Shown: positions 35,360 to 45,234, counted from the first letter of the stretch. The stretch is DNA of 64,000 nucleotides from Paraburkholderia kirstenboschensis (GCF_904848585.1 NZ_CAJHCR010000006.1:248001-312000); one strand, 5' to 3'. The notes: a model not told the origin generated them from the sequence alone. Numbers and translations: made by a program.

Positions 35360-36502
35360 TCAATCGCTCAGCATCAGCGCACAGCCCCGGGCAATATTGG
35401 CGGCTGCAGAAGGCGGATCGAAACGGCGAATGACATCCATGCACCGGTGAGCGGTGCCGCTCGCATCGGCGAAGGCCTCCATAGCCTTCAGAAGCGTGCG
35501 CTGCAATCCGGCAACATCGCCCGCAGTGAACGAATAGCCGCTCACTCCGTCGATGACGAGTTCCGGCACGCAGCCGCAGCTTTCGCTGACTACTGCCGGA
35601 CAACCGTGCGCGAGCGCCTCGTTCACCACGAGGCCCCACGGCTCGCTATAGCTCGGCAACACCATGCAGGTCGCGCGGTAGTACTCCCGCGTGAGCGGCT
35701 CGTCTTGCAAACTGCCCGCAAAAGTCACCGCACCGCCCAGTTGCAGTTCGGCGACCTTCGCGTGCAATGCGTCGGCCATCGGCCCCGTGCCGACTATGCG
35801 CAACTGCGCTGCTGGAACGCGCTTTCTCAGGCCGGCGAACGCTTCGATCAGCGTGCCGATGCCCTTCTCTTCCGAGAGACGTCCCACGTACAGAAACACC
35901 GGCGGATTGCCGGCGCGCGCGGCGACACGCTCCACTAACGCGCGCTCCGGAGAAAACGAGCCCGGCAGCGCGGCCGCCTGGCACGGCACGAAAATCTTCT
36001 CCCGCTTCGCGCCGAGCGACAGCAAATACTCACGGCTGCGCTCGCCGAACCCGAAATAGCCGTCGCACAGCGAAAAGAACACGCGCTTGGGAATCGACGT
36101 AAGCAGCTTCTTTGGACGGTCTCGCGCAGTCGAATCGCAAAACACCGCGCGCCGCTTGCCGGTCACGATGCACGCGGCGAGCATCGCCCAATATTCCGGG
36201 CGGTGATAACCGGGAAGCACGATCAGGTCGGACTTGGCCTTGAGCACTTCCCATGTGAGCCGGCCGATCATCTTGAGCGTCGGCACGTCTTCGTAGCAGC
36301 CGTTGAACAGCTTCTGCATCGGATAACGATGGTACGAATAATCGACGTCGGAGAAACCGATGCGGTCGTGCTCGGTATCGGCGATCTGAACCATCGAATA
36401 GCGAATTGCTCCGGATGCCGAAATATTATGCAGCGCAGAAAAGACGACACCTTTGTGACGCGACCATACGACGTTGTGGAAGATGGTGACTGATGCGGAC
36501 AT
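35360..36502 (-). CDS. Glycosyltransferase family 4
   Basis: The 380-residue protein has a GT-B donor domain with PVFLYVGRLSEEKGIGTLIEAF, LRIVGTGPMADAL, FAGSLQDEPLTREYYRA and SYSEPWGLVVNEALAHGCPAVVSE (EX7E motif). The N-terminus (MSASVTIFHNVVWSRHKGVVFSAL) is unlike standard GT4 starts. Start ATG 36502 has AGGAG upstream; the longer frame to 36676 overlaps the fucose synthase gene. It lies 25 bases after the fcl stop and is co-transcribed. Donor GDP-fucose or GDP-mannose is likely from context. Confidence 0.85.
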   Translation of the reverse strand: MSASVTIFHNVVWSRHKGVVFSALHNISASGAIRYSMVQIADTEHDRIGFSDVDYSYHRYPMQKLFNGCYEDVPTLKMIGRLTWEVLKAKSDLIVLPGYHRPEYWAMLAACIVTGKRRAVFCDSTARDRPKKLLTSIPKRVFFSLCDGYFGFGERSREYLLSLGAKREKIFVPCQAAALPGSFSPERALVERVAARAGNPPVFLYVGRLSEEKGIGTLIEAFAGLRKRVPAAQLRIVGTGPMADALHAKVAELQLGGAVTFAGSLQDEPLTREYYRATCMVLPSYSEPWGLVVNEALAHGCPAVVSESCGCVPELVIDGVSGYSFTAGDVAGLQRTLLKAMEAFADASGTAHRCMDVIRRFDPPSAAANIARGCALMLSD

Positions 36503-36527
36503 TTTTATGCAACTCCTCGACAAGGCG

Positions 36528-37484
36528 TCATTGCATGGCAGCCGTAGTCGCCGACGCGGAATAGGATTCGACGAAATCCCGATACGTCGACGCGATTCCC
36601 TGCTCGAGTCCGATCGTTGAGCGCCAGCCCATCTTCGCAAGACGCGAGACGTCGAGCAGTTTGCGCGGCGTGCCATCCGGTTTCGACGCGTCGAACACCA
36701 GTTCGCCCTCGAAACCCACCACCTTGCAAATGCACTCCGCCAGTTCGCGAATCGACAGATCTTCGCCGACGCCCACGTTGAAAAGACCTTCCGTCACGTT
36801 GTTTTCAAGTACGAACAACGTGGCGGCAGCCAGGTCGTCGACATGCAGGAACTCGCGGCGCGGTGTGCCCGAGCCCCACACCGTCAACGTGTCCGCGCCA
36901 TTCAGCTTCGCTTCGTGCGCTTTGCGTAAAAGCGCGGGCAACACATGGCTGCTGTTCAGGTCGTAGTTGTCGTTCGGGCCGTACAGATTGGTCGGCATCA
37001 ACGACACGTATTGCGTGTTGTACTCGCAGTTGTACGCCTCGCACAACTTCACGCCGGCGATCTTCGCAATCGCGTACGCGTCGTTGGTCGGCTCGAGCGA
37101 CGAGGTCAACAGATATTCCTCGCGGATCGGCTGCGGACACTGCTTCGGGTAGATGCACGACGATCCGAAGAAGACGAGCCGTTCCACTTGTGCGCGATAC
37201 GCAGCGTGAATCACGTTGGTTTCGATCACCAGGTTTTCATAGATGAATTCGCCCGGCCGCGACGCGTTGGCAAGAATGCCGCCCACGCGCGCCGCCGCCA
37301 GCAGCACGACGTCGATCTTCTCCGCCTCGAAGAAACGGTTCACGGCCGCCTGATCCGTGAGATCGAGTTCGACGCGCGAGCGCGTTATTACGTTCGTATA
37401 GCCCGCGGCAGCGAGCCGTCTGACCAGCGCAGAGCCGACCATGCCGCGGTGCCCCGCGACGAAAATGCGTGAATGTTTGTCCAT
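36528..37484 (-). CDS. fcl: GDP-L-fucose synthase (GDP-4-keto-6-deoxymannose epimerase/reductase)
   Basis: The 318-residue short-chain dehydrogenase-like protein has the NADP motif FVAGHRGMVGSALVRRL and the family signatures AARVGGILANASRPGEFIYENL and FFGSSCIYPKQCPQPIREEYLL. The Tyr-x3-Lys pair is in YAIAKIAG. It epimerises C3 and C5 and reduces C4 to give GDP-L-fucose in the cytoplasm. Start ATG 37484 gives MDKHSRIFVAG; GTG 37493 overlaps the gmd stop by four bases and is an alternative. It directly follows gmd, so the two make GDP-fucose as one unit. Confidence 0.95.
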   Translation of the reverse strand: MDKHSRIFVAGHRGMVGSALVRRLAAAGYTNVITRSRVELDLTDQAAVNRFFEAEKIDVVLLAAARVGGILANASRPGEFIYENLVIETNVIHAAYRAQVERLVFFGSSCIYPKQCPQPIREEYLLTSSLEPTNDAYAIAKIAGVKLCEAYNCEYNTQYVSLMPTNLYGPNDNYDLNSSHVLPALLRKAHEAKLNGADTLTVWGSGTPRREFLHVDDLAAATLFVLENNVTEGLFNVGVGEDLSIRELAECICKVVGFEGELVFDASKPDGTPRKLLDVSRLAKMGWRSTIGLEQGIASTYRDFVESYSASATTAAMQ

Positions 37485-37489
37485 CGCAG

Positions 37490-38608
37490 TCACTCGTGAT
37501 GTTCGAGCGCCGTGAAACCGGCGAGCGTGACGAGCGCGTCACGACGTGCAATCTGAAAGTCGGAGCGAACCATCTCCTTGACGAGCGAGGCGAACGGCGT
37601 AGTCGGCTGCCAACCGAGCTGCGCATGCGCCTTCGAAGGATCGCCGAGCAGTGTCTCCACTTCCGCTGGACGGAAGTAGCGCGGATCGACCCGCACGATC
37701 ACGTCGCCCGGCGACATTCTCGTTTCGCGCCCTTCCACCTTTTCGACGATGCCGATTTCGTCGACACCGCTGCCTTCGAAACGCACGGTGACGCCCAGTT
37801 CGGCCGCAGCGTGCTGAACGAACTGACGCACGCTGTACTGCACACCGGTGGCGATGACGTAATCCTCAGGCTGTTCCTGTTGCAGCATGCGCCATTGCAT
37901 CTCGACGTAGTCGCGCGCATGGCCCCAATCGCGCAACGCGGACAGATTGCCGAGATACAGCGTCTTTTGCATGCCGACCGCGATACGCGCAATGGCACGC
38001 GTGATCTTGCGCGTCACGAAAGTCTCGCCGCGTACGGGCGATTCGTGATTAAACAGGATCCCGTTACATGCATAAAGGCCATAGGCTTCGCGATAATTGA
38101 CCGTGGTCCAGTACGCGAACATCTTCGCTACGGCATAAGGGCTGCGCGGATAGAACGGCGTGGTCTCGGATTGCGGCACTTGCTGCACGAGACCATACAG
38201 TTCCGAAGTCGACGCCTGATAAAAGCGCGTCTTGTTCTGAAGGCCCAGAATACGGATTGCCTCGAGAATGCGCAGTGTGCCGAGACCGTCCGCGTTAGCC
38301 GTGTATTCCGGCTCTTCGAACGATACTGCGACGTGACTTTGCGCCGCCAGGTTGTATATCTCGTCTGGCTCCACGCGTTGAATCACGCGCAGAATGCTGG
38401 TGGAATCGGTCAAATCCGCATGATGCAGAAAGAGCCGCTGTTCCGGATCGTGTGGATCGCGATACAGGTGATCGATACGATCTGTGTTGAATAGAGACGA
38501 CCGGCGTTTGATGCCGTGCACTTCGTAGTCCTTAGCGAGCAGTAGCTCGGCAAGATACGACCCGTCCTGCCCCGTGATCCCCGTGATCAGCGCGACCTTG
38601 CGTTTCAT
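37490..38608 (-). CDS. gmd: GDP-mannose 4,6-dehydratase
   Basis: The 372-residue protein has the NADP motif ALITGITGQDGSYLAELLL and the GMD signature HGIKRRSS. The catalytic segment has STSELYG and YPRSPYAVAKMFAYW (Tyr-x3-Lys), and FVTRKITRAIARI is also typical. It converts GDP-mannose to GDP-4-keto-6-deoxymannose, the precursor of GDP-fucose and also GDP-rhamnose. AAGGGG lies upstream of ATG 38608. It receives GDP-mannose made by ManC and feeds Fcl. Confidence 0.96.
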   Translation of the reverse strand: MKRKVALITGITGQDGSYLAELLLAKDYEVHGIKRRSSLFNTDRIDHLYRDPHDPEQRLFLHHADLTDSTSILRVIQRVEPDEIYNLAAQSHVAVSFEEPEYTANADGLGTLRILEAIRILGLQNKTRFYQASTSELYGLVQQVPQSETTPFYPRSPYAVAKMFAYWTTVNYREAYGLYACNGILFNHESPVRGETFVTRKITRAIARIAVGMQKTLYLGNLSALRDWGHARDYVEMQWRMLQQEQPEDYVIATGVQYSVRQFVQHAAAELGVTVRFEGSGVDEIGIVEKVEGRETRMSPGDVIVRVDPRYFRPAEVETLLGDPSKAHAQLGWQPTTPFASLVKEMVRSDFQIARRDALVTLAGFTALEHHE

Positions 38609-38669
38609 GAAGCTTCCCCTTTTTGAACTTTTTAGTACTTGTGGCGAGAAAACTCAGCCCCGATTTTTT

Positions 38670-40904
38670 TCAACCCGCGATACTGTCGTACCCGTAATAG
38701 CCGCCCTGATAACCCGAACCGAGGAATGCCCCTTCCTGCGGCACGTCAGTGAGCAATACGCCTCTGAGTCCGACGCCTCCATTACGAAGACGCTTGGCGG
38801 TCTCCGCAATTTCATTCACCGGATGACGGCCATGGCGCACCACCAGCAGCGTCGTGCCCGCATGCTTGCCGATCAGCGTCGAGTCGGTCACTGCGAGAAC
38901 CGGCGGCGTGTCGATGATCACCAGGTCGTAACGCGCCTTCAGTTCTTCGAGCATCGACTCGAAGCGCGAACTCATCAGCAGTTCGGAAGGATGCGACGGC
39001 AGCGTGCCCTTCGCCAGCACGTCCAGACCCGGCAGCACGTCGCGCTGGATCATCGACGTCAGATCGCCGCCGCTCAGCACATCCGACAAACCCGGTTGAT
39101 GCGCAATGCCGAAGTGCGAGTGCACGTCACCGCGCCGCATGTCGCCGTCGATAACCAGCACCCGTTTGTTCGCCGACGCCACCAGTGCCGCGAGATTCAC
39201 CGACAGGAACGACTTGCCCGCGTCGGGCCGCGAACCCGTGATCATCACCACATTATTTGGAGCGTGGTCGAGTGAAAGCTGCAGCGAGGTGCGCAGATTA
39301 CGCACGCCTTCGACGGCGATATCTTCCGGCGCCTGCTGGGCGAGAACATGCAAGCCGCGACGGCGCAACATGACATTTTCCTGCAACCGCAACTGCGTCT
39401 GGCTGCGCGGCACCACGGCGAACACCGGCACGCCCAGCACCGCTTCGAGCTCGTCGGGACGCTCCACGCCGCCGTACATCGCGCGCTTGAAGAAGGTCAG
39501 CATGATGCCGAGCACGAGGCCGCCGCCAAGCGCGATCAGGATTGCGATCACGCGCTTCGGACGCACCGGCTCATCCGGCGCCTCGGCGAAATCGACCACC
39601 CGCACGTTGCCGACCTGACCTGCCTTCGCCACGCGCAGCTGCTGCGCGCTATTGAGCAGGTTCGTGTAAAGCTCGGTATCGACATGCACATCGCGCAACA
39701 GACGCAACGCGGTCTGCTCCGTGTCCGGCATCACCGACACGCTGCGGTTCATATTGGTCTGCGCGCCTTGCAACGCCGCGATTTGCGCATCCAGCGAGGC
39801 GACCGCCGGGTGGTTCGCAGTAAAGCGCTGCGACATCTCCGCACGTTGCGTTTGCAGGTCCAGCAGCTTGGTCTTGTTATCGACGATCTGCTGAAGCAGC
39901 AAGCGGCTCTCTTCGCCGAGATCCACCGTGCCGTGCGTATTGCGGAACTTGTTGTAGCGCTGTTCGGCGTCGTCCAGCTCCTTGCGCAAGCCCGGCAGTT
40001 GCTGATCGAGGAACGCGAGCATGTGCTCCGCTTCCGTCGAACGGCTCGCCACGTCCTGGCGCACGAATTCACGCGCCATGCTGTTGACGATCGCCGCGGT
40101 CAACGCGCTGTCGCCGCCTTCGAGACTCGCGCGGATCACGCCGGATTGCAGCGTGGTTTCTTGCACGACGAGCGCTTTTTGCAACCGATCAACCGTGCTC
40201 AACGTCGATGCCCGCGACAACTCGAACGGCGAGCCCGGCGCGCCGGTCAGCGCATCCACACGCAAGGAGATCGGACCGTCCGCCGTGTCGGTTTCCACCG
40301 TTTCGCCAACGTGGCCCGACAGAATTGCAATGCCGTTCTTGTCGCGCAGCACGTACGAACGGTCGTTGCCAGCGATGAGCGTGAACGTCGTGTCGTACAT
40401 CTCCTTCGTTGTGTCGAACCGCGACACCGAGATGCTTTCATTGCCCCACGCGTAGCCGGACAGATTGATGAACTGCGGCAGCTTGAAGCCCCACTGCCCG
40501 TTCACAAGCCCGGCAATCAGGCTGCCGATAACCGGCATATAGCGCGGCGTAGCGGTGATGTCGAGGTGCAGCTTCTTGACGGTCTCCTCCGTCACGAGAC
40601 GCGACTTCAGCAGCTCGATTTCGGCCGCGGTCGACGGCTTGGTATCGAACATCCCCGTGAGCGGCGGCAACGAGTCCTTGCCGTTCGCATTGGCATTCGC
40701 CGTCTTGTCCTCGACGTGGAACAACACATCCGCTCGATACGTAGGCGGAGCAAGGAAAGCGTACGCGCACCCCAGCGCGAGCGCTATCAGCGTCACCATT
40801 GCAATGGTGCGCCAGCCCCGCACGATAGTGCGGAGATAGTCCGACAGATGAAGCTCGTCCGGTCCGGACACGTCGGTGTAGCGGTTTTCGAAGTTGATTG
40901 CCAT
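38670..40904 (-). CDS. Module B BY-kinase / polysaccharide co-polymerase (Wzc-like)
   Basis: The 744-residue protein has an N-terminal Wzz domain (first membrane helix about 33-55, motif APPTYRADVLFHVEDK), an extended coiled-coil region, a second membrane helix and a GNVRV...PVRPKR junction. The kinase domain follows. Walker A is TGSRPDAGKS with Lys564, Walker A' is VLVIDGDMRRG, and Walker B is LVIIDTPP. The tail has a four-tyrosine cluster (SGYQGGYYGYD). It controls polymer length and works with Wza and Wzy. ATG 40904 is chosen over GTG 40913. The module A paralogue at 8274 shares domain order. Confidence 0.92.
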   Translation of the reverse strand: MAINFENRYTDVSGPDELHLSDYLRTIVRGWRTIAMVTLIALALGCAYAFLAPPTYRADVLFHVEDKTANANANGKDSLPPLTGMFDTKPSTAAEIELLKSRLVTEETVKKLHLDITATPRYMPVIGSLIAGLVNGQWGFKLPQFINLSGYAWGNESISVSRFDTTKEMYDTTFTLIAGNDRSYVLRDKNGIAILSGHVGETVETDTADGPISLRVDALTGAPGSPFELSRASTLSTVDRLQKALVVQETTLQSGVIRASLEGGDSALTAAIVNSMAREFVRQDVASRSTEAEHMLAFLDQQLPGLRKELDDAEQRYNKFRNTHGTVDLGEESRLLLQQIVDNKTKLLDLQTQRAEMSQRFTANHPAVASLDAQIAALQGAQTNMNRSVSVMPDTEQTALRLLRDVHVDTELYTNLLNSAQQLRVAKAGQVGNVRVVDFAEAPDEPVRPKRVIAILIALGGGLVLGIMLTFFKRAMYGGVERPDELEAVLGVPVFAVVPRSQTQLRLQENVMLRRRGLHVLAQQAPEDIAVEGVRNLRTSLQLSLDHAPNNVVMITGSRPDAGKSFLSVNLAALVASANKRVLVIDGDMRRGDVHSHFGIAHQPGLSDVLSGGDLTSMIQRDVLPGLDVLAKGTLPSHPSELLMSSRFESMLEELKARYDLVIIDTPPVLAVTDSTLIGKHAGTTLLVVRHGRHPVNEIAETAKRLRNGGVGLRGVLLTDVPQEGAFLGSGYQGGYYGYDSIAG

Positions 40905-40953
40905 TTTGGTCACCCAGCGGAACCCGGCGGTTCTGATTTACGTTATAGGGTCG

Positions 40954-42093
40954 TTATTTTGCGAGCACGGCACCGGTCACAGCCGCATTGATTGCCGGCA
41001 GCAGCAGGTTCAACACACGGTTAAAGCGAACCAGTCCGCCCTGACCGACATACACCACGTCCTTCGGTTGCAGCTCGAACTGATTGGCGAGAATCATCGA
41101 GACCGGCGAGGTCGCGTCGAGGTGATAGACCTGCGGCGATTCGCTCGTCGAATTGCGGATCACGAACAGTTGCCGTGTGGCGGCTGTGTTCGAGTCGAAG
41201 CTGCCGCTATCCGAAATCGCCTGCGAAAGCGTCAGCGAACCGTTGCGCATCGGCGTGATGGTCGCAGGCTTGTTCACTTCGCCCATCACATAGACACCGC
41301 TGTCTTCGCGCGAGGCCACGCGCACAGCGTCGCCCGGTTGAAGGTAGATGTTCGACGGGTTGTGCCCGCGCTTGAGCAGTTCGTCCATGTTCAGCTGATA
41401 CGTGACGCCATTGCGGATCAGCTCGACGCGGCTGCGATCGGCATTCGGACTAAAGCCGCCGCCCTGATTGATCGCGCTCGCGAGCGACATCGAAATGTCG
41501 TTGATCGACTGCGTGCCAGGCGTGCGCACTTCGCCGTCTATGTAGATCTGCGCAGCACGGAAAGACGCTACACGCACGGTCACTTCCGGCTTCTGATAGA
41601 CCTTGCTCAGGCGGCTATACAGTTCCTTCTGGATCGTGCTGACGTCCTTGCCGGCCACGTGCACCGTGCCTGCGTACGGGAATTGCACATCGCCTCTTTC
41701 GTCGATGAGAAAGCCCGACGTCGCATCCGTCGTCTTCCCGCTCGGCGCCGGTTGGCCCAGGGCCGCCGCGAGTTCGGGGTGATCCCACACGACGATTTGC
41801 AGTACGTCGCCGGGACCCACGCGATAGGGAGTCGGCTTGCCGAAAAGCGCCAGAGTCGCGGGCGGCAATGGGGCAGTGCTTTGCTCGGTGCGCATCTTGC
41901 GCACCAGCGACAGATTGATATCGGTAATCGGTATCGTCTGTTGCTGCGCGGGTTCGGTGCTGAAATCGCCACCTGTTTCCTGAAGCATGGCCGGTGTGTC
42001 CATCCGCTGACCAGGCGCGGCGGCACAGCCCGCGAGCAATGCAGCGATGGCAAAAACCGTAAGACTTCCCGTGCGTGTACCAAGCGAGCTCAT
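40954..42093 (-). CDS. wza: Outer-membrane polysaccharide export lipoprotein (Wza family)
   Basis: The 379-residue protein has a lipoprotein signal with lipobox LLAGC (Cys23). It has a polysaccharide-export-sheet domain beginning PYRVGPGDVLQIVVWDHPEL and two SLBB-type segments (AAQIYIDGEVRTPGTQ, GVYVMGEVNKPATI). The C-terminal amphipathic helix (RVLNLLLPAINAAVTGAV) would form the outer-membrane pore. It is the only Wza homologue in the window. AAGGAGG lies at the right distance from ATG 42093. It lies between the initiating transferase and the kinase, as in colanic acid and other Wzx/Wzy systems. Confidence 0.94.
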   Translation of the reverse strand: MSSLGTRTGSLTVFAIAALLAGCAAAPGQRMDTPAMLQETGGDFSTEPAQQQTIPITDINLSLVRKMRTEQSTAPLPPATLALFGKPTPYRVGPGDVLQIVVWDHPELAAALGQPAPSGKTTDATSGFLIDERGDVQFPYAGTVHVAGKDVSTIQKELYSRLSKVYQKPEVTVRVASFRAAQIYIDGEVRTPGTQSINDISMSLASAINQGGGFSPNADRSRVELIRNGVTYQLNMDELLKRGHNPSNIYLQPGDAVRVASREDSGVYVMGEVNKPATITPMRNGSLTLSQAISDSGSFDSNTAATRQLFVIRNSTSESPQVYHLDATSPVSMILANQFELQPKDVVYVGQGGLVRFNRVLNLLLPAINAAVTGAVLAK

Positions 42094-42161
42094 AACATTT
42101 CCTCCTTGCGCGAGAGCGGTGGTCCTCAGATGAGGCGACGCCCCGCGTGCTTTGTTAACAA

Positions 42162-43547
42162 CTAGTAAGCGTTTCGATGCACCAGTCCGGCGACAATCGT
42201 CGCGCCGATGATCCGCATGTCGAGTGCGAACGACCAATGCCCCAGGTAGTAGAGGTCATGTTCGACGCGACGTTCCATCTTTTCGATGCGGTCGGTCTCG
42301 CCACGAAAGCCGTTGATTTGCGCCCAACCTGTAATACCCGGCTTGATCCGATAGCGATTGATGTAGCCCGCGACCACTTTCTGATAGAGGTCGTCGTGCT
42401 CGAGCGCATGAGGACGCGGTCCCACGACCGACATGTCACCACGCAAAACGTTAAAAAACTGCGGCAGTTCGTCGAGGCTCGTGCGGCGCAGAAACGCACC
42501 AACCTTCGTCACGCGCGGATCGTCGCGCGTGGCCTGTTTGACGGTGCCTTTTTCCTCGGTGTGCAGGCGCATCGAACGGAACTTGTAGATGGTGAATACA
42601 CGTCCGTCCGCACCCTTGCGCTTCTGCCTGAAAAACACCGGCCCACGCGACGAAAGCTTCACCGCAACGGCAATAGCAAGCAGAACCGGAGCGAGACAAA
42701 GGAGCGCGGTGGCCGCGAACAGGCGGTCGAAGATCTCCTTCTTCAGCATCGAGTTCGCCGACAGAGGCGACGCAACCAAGTTGATTGCCGGCACGCCGAG
42801 AACGTCGATCACGCCGCTGCCCTCAAAGAGCGCCAGGCTGCGCACGTCGGGCATGAAACGGATGTTCACCAGATCGTCGCGAAACTCGCCGACGAGCGAA
42901 CAGATCAGCGGCTCTTCGGAGAGCGACAACATCAGCCACAACTCGTGAACGTCGTTCGTGCGGATGTATTCAGCGAGCGCATCCACACTGTCGAACACCG
43001 TCACACGCGTACTCGTCAACGGCGACTTCTCCGGGCTCGTGTTGTAGACCGCCGTCGCGCGAAAGCCCGTGGTGGGTGCGGATTCGATACGGCGAATGAT
43101 CGCGTCGCATTGCGAGCCGCTTCCTACTATCGCCACCTGATGCAGATTCATGCCCGCACTGCGTGCTCGCGCAAGCACCGCATGCGTGATGAGCCGGTAC
43201 GAGATCAGCAAGCCGCCCGTGATGGCAGTCCAGTACGAGAACCACAAACGCGACACGAGGTCGATGCGATGCAACGAATACATGAGTACGAGCGCGCTGC
43301 CCTGCACGATCAGCCATGCGAGCGACACCTGACCCGCGAGCATCAACTTGGAGCGGCCGCGCCACGATTCGTACACGCCGAACGCGGGAAAGATCGCCAG
43401 CGCGAAGGCAGCGGCAAACATCACCAGCGCCCAATAGAAACCGGATTGAGCGAGGTAATCGAAGCGAATCTGCGACGCTACCGCCGCACCCGCCAGCACC
43501 AACGCGACATCGAACATTCGCGCGAGTAAATCCTGAAACTTGCGCAT
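42162..43547 (-). CDS. wcaJ: Undecaprenyl-phosphate glucose/galactose phosphotransferase (WcaJ type)
   Basis: The 461-residue protein has four to five N-terminal membrane segments, a CoA-binding-like domain (VAIVGSGSQCDAIIRRIE) and the bacterial sugar transferase domain. Motifs include KFRSMRLHTEEKG, RDDPRVTKVGAFLRRTSLDELPQFFNVL, GDMSVVGPRPHALEHD and KPGITGWAQING. This is the full-length PHPT type that starts EPS repeat units by transferring a sugar phosphate to undecaprenyl phosphate. It is the only initiating transferase seen in the window, so both modules may depend on it. AGGTAAG lies upstream of ATG 43547. Confidence 0.94.
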   Translation of the reverse strand: MRKFQDLLARMFDVALVLAGAAVASQIRFDYLAQSGFYWALVMFAAAFALAIFPAFGVYESWRGRSKLMLAGQVSLAWLIVQGSALVLMYSLHRIDLVSRLWFSYWTAITGGLLISYRLITHAVLARARSAGMNLHQVAIVGSGSQCDAIIRRIESAPTTGFRATAVYNTSPEKSPLTSTRVTVFDSVDALAEYIRTNDVHELWLMLSLSEEPLICSLVGEFRDDLVNIRFMPDVRSLALFEGSGVIDVLGVPAINLVASPLSANSMLKKEIFDRLFAATALLCLAPVLLAIAVAVKLSSRGPVFFRQKRKGADGRVFTIYKFRSMRLHTEEKGTVKQATRDDPRVTKVGAFLRRTSLDELPQFFNVLRGDMSVVGPRPHALEHDDLYQKVVAGYINRYRIKPGITGWAQINGFRGETDRIEKMERRVEHDLYYLGHWSFALDMRIIGATIVAGLVHRNAY

Positions 43548-43599
43548 TTTGCTTACCTCGTACTGGCCGTTCCTGTCCGCAACCCGTCGGGCACGCTGC

Positions 43600-45147
43600 C
43601 TATGAGCAGCGGCCGTAGTTGTCGTTGAATCTCACGATGTCGTCTTCGCCCAGATAAGTACCCGACTGGATTTCGATGATTTCGAGCGGCACCTTGCCCG
43701 GGTTTTCAAGCCGGTGCCGCGTGCCGAGCGGGATGTAAGTCGACTCGTTTTCGCTCAGCAGGAATTGCTCTTCGCCTCGCGTGACGAGCGCTGTGCCGCG
43801 CACCACGACCCAGTGTTCGGCGCGGTGGTGATGCAGTTGGAGCGAAAGCTGCGCGCCGGGCGTCACGACGATGCGCTTCACCTGAAAGCGCTCGCCGTGG
43901 TCGATCGAATCGTAAAAGCCCCACGGGCGGTGCACCTTGCGATGCGCATCGGCTTCCGGTGCGTGCTGCGCCTTGATGCGCGCCACGAGACCCTTGACGT
44001 CCTGCACATGCGAGCGGTCCACCACGAGCACCGCGTCGGCGGTTTCGACGACCACCACATTCGTGGTGCCGACGCACGCAACAAGGCGTCCTTCGGAATG
44101 CGCGTAGCTAGACACCGCGCCCTCGAAAGTCACTCGGCCACGCCCTGCGTTTCCGTTGGCGTCCTTTTCCATCGCGGCCCACACCGCGTCCCACGAACCG
44201 AGATCGGACCAGCCTGCTTCCAGCCTGACGACCACGCCCGCCGGCGACGTGCCGTCTGCACGAGCGGGCTCTGCCGCATTCGCGTCCGGCGCTTCGGTCA
44301 GACGCTCCATCACCGCATAGTCGATCGAATCGGCCGGCGCGCTGAGGAACGCGTCGACGAGCGGCCGGAAATACGCGCCTTCGCTGCGCCCACCACTGAA
44401 CGCGCGCTCGCACGCGGCGTGCATCTCGGGTTGCAGACGCGCGAGCGTATCGAGCCACACGCTCGCGCGCACGATGAAGATGCCGCTATTCCACCAATAC
44501 GTTCCCGCGGCAACGTACTTCGCAGCGAGTTCCTCCGCGGGCTTCTCCACGAAGGCGTCGATCGCATGTCCACCGTCGGGCAGCGCGGCACCGATACGGA
44601 TATAGCCGAAGCCAGTATCGGGCCGCGTGGGCGGCACGCCCAGCGTCGCGATCGCGCCTCGTTCCGCGTAAAGAGCCGCGCTTTCCAGCGCGGCCTGCAA
44701 CGCACCGAGGTCAGCGATCGAATGATCGGCCGGCATCACCACGAGAATGCCGTCCTTACCGTCCGCGCACGCAAGTGATGCCGCGAGCGTAAGCGCGGGC
44801 GCCGTATCGCGACGCGCGGGCTCGACGATCAGGCGCGCCTCCACGCCGTTTTCGTGCAACTGTTCAGCAATCACGAAGCGGTGCTCTTCTCCGCATACGA
44901 TGATGGGCGAAGCGTCGACCTGCCAGTTCGCCGGAAAACCGTTCATGCGCCGCGCGGTGGCTTGCAGCAGAGAATCCGAACCCACCACGTCGATGAGCTG
45001 CTTCGGATAGTTCTCGCGCGACACCGGCCACAGCCGTGTGCCCGATCCGCCCGCAAGGATGACGGGGACGATGCGCGTGCAACGCGCGCCGGTTGCCTCG
45101 CCACTCGCATTGGACGACTCGCCGTTTTCAGCTCCCTGAGTCAACAT
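43600..45147 (-). CDS. manC: Bifunctional mannose-1-phosphate guanylyltransferase / mannose-6-phosphate isomerase
   Basis: The 515-residue protein has the pyrophosphorylase motif VILAGGSGTRLWPVSRENYPKQ (GTP binding) near the N-terminus. FVEKPAEE and WWNSGIFIVRA follow, and a C-terminal cupin isomerase domain (VHRPWGFYDSIDHGERF, QLHHHRAEHWVVV, RHRLENPGKVPLEIIEIQ). It makes GDP-mannose for Gmd and for mannosyltransferases. Its length is typical of type II PMI-GMP enzymes. It is the first enzyme gene of the module B export/sugar operon, 87 bases after the regulator gene. Confidence 0.95.
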   Translation of the reverse strand: MLTQGAENGESSNASGEATGARCTRIVPVILAGGSGTRLWPVSRENYPKQLIDVVGSDSLLQATARRMNGFPANWQVDASPIIVCGEEHRFVIAEQLHENGVEARLIVEPARRDTAPALTLAASLACADGKDGILVVMPADHSIADLGALQAALESAALYAERGAIATLGVPPTRPDTGFGYIRIGAALPDGGHAIDAFVEKPAEELAAKYVAAGTYWWNSGIFIVRASVWLDTLARLQPEMHAACERAFSGGRSEGAYFRPLVDAFLSAPADSIDYAVMERLTEAPDANAAEPARADGTSPAGVVVRLEAGWSDLGSWDAVWAAMEKDANGNAGRGRVTFEGAVSSYAHSEGRLVACVGTTNVVVVETADAVLVVDRSHVQDVKGLVARIKAQHAPEADAHRKVHRPWGFYDSIDHGERFQVKRIVVTPGAQLSLQLHHHRAEHWVVVRGTALVTRGEEQFLLSENESTYIPLGTRHRLENPGKVPLEIIEIQSGTYLGEDDIVRFNDNYGRCS

Positions 45148-45234
45148 ATTCGTAATCCTTATGATTCTTCAATAACATCAAACCAGACGCCGGAGACCGC
45201 GTGTATCAGGCGACCCCAGCTCGCGCCTTAGAGG

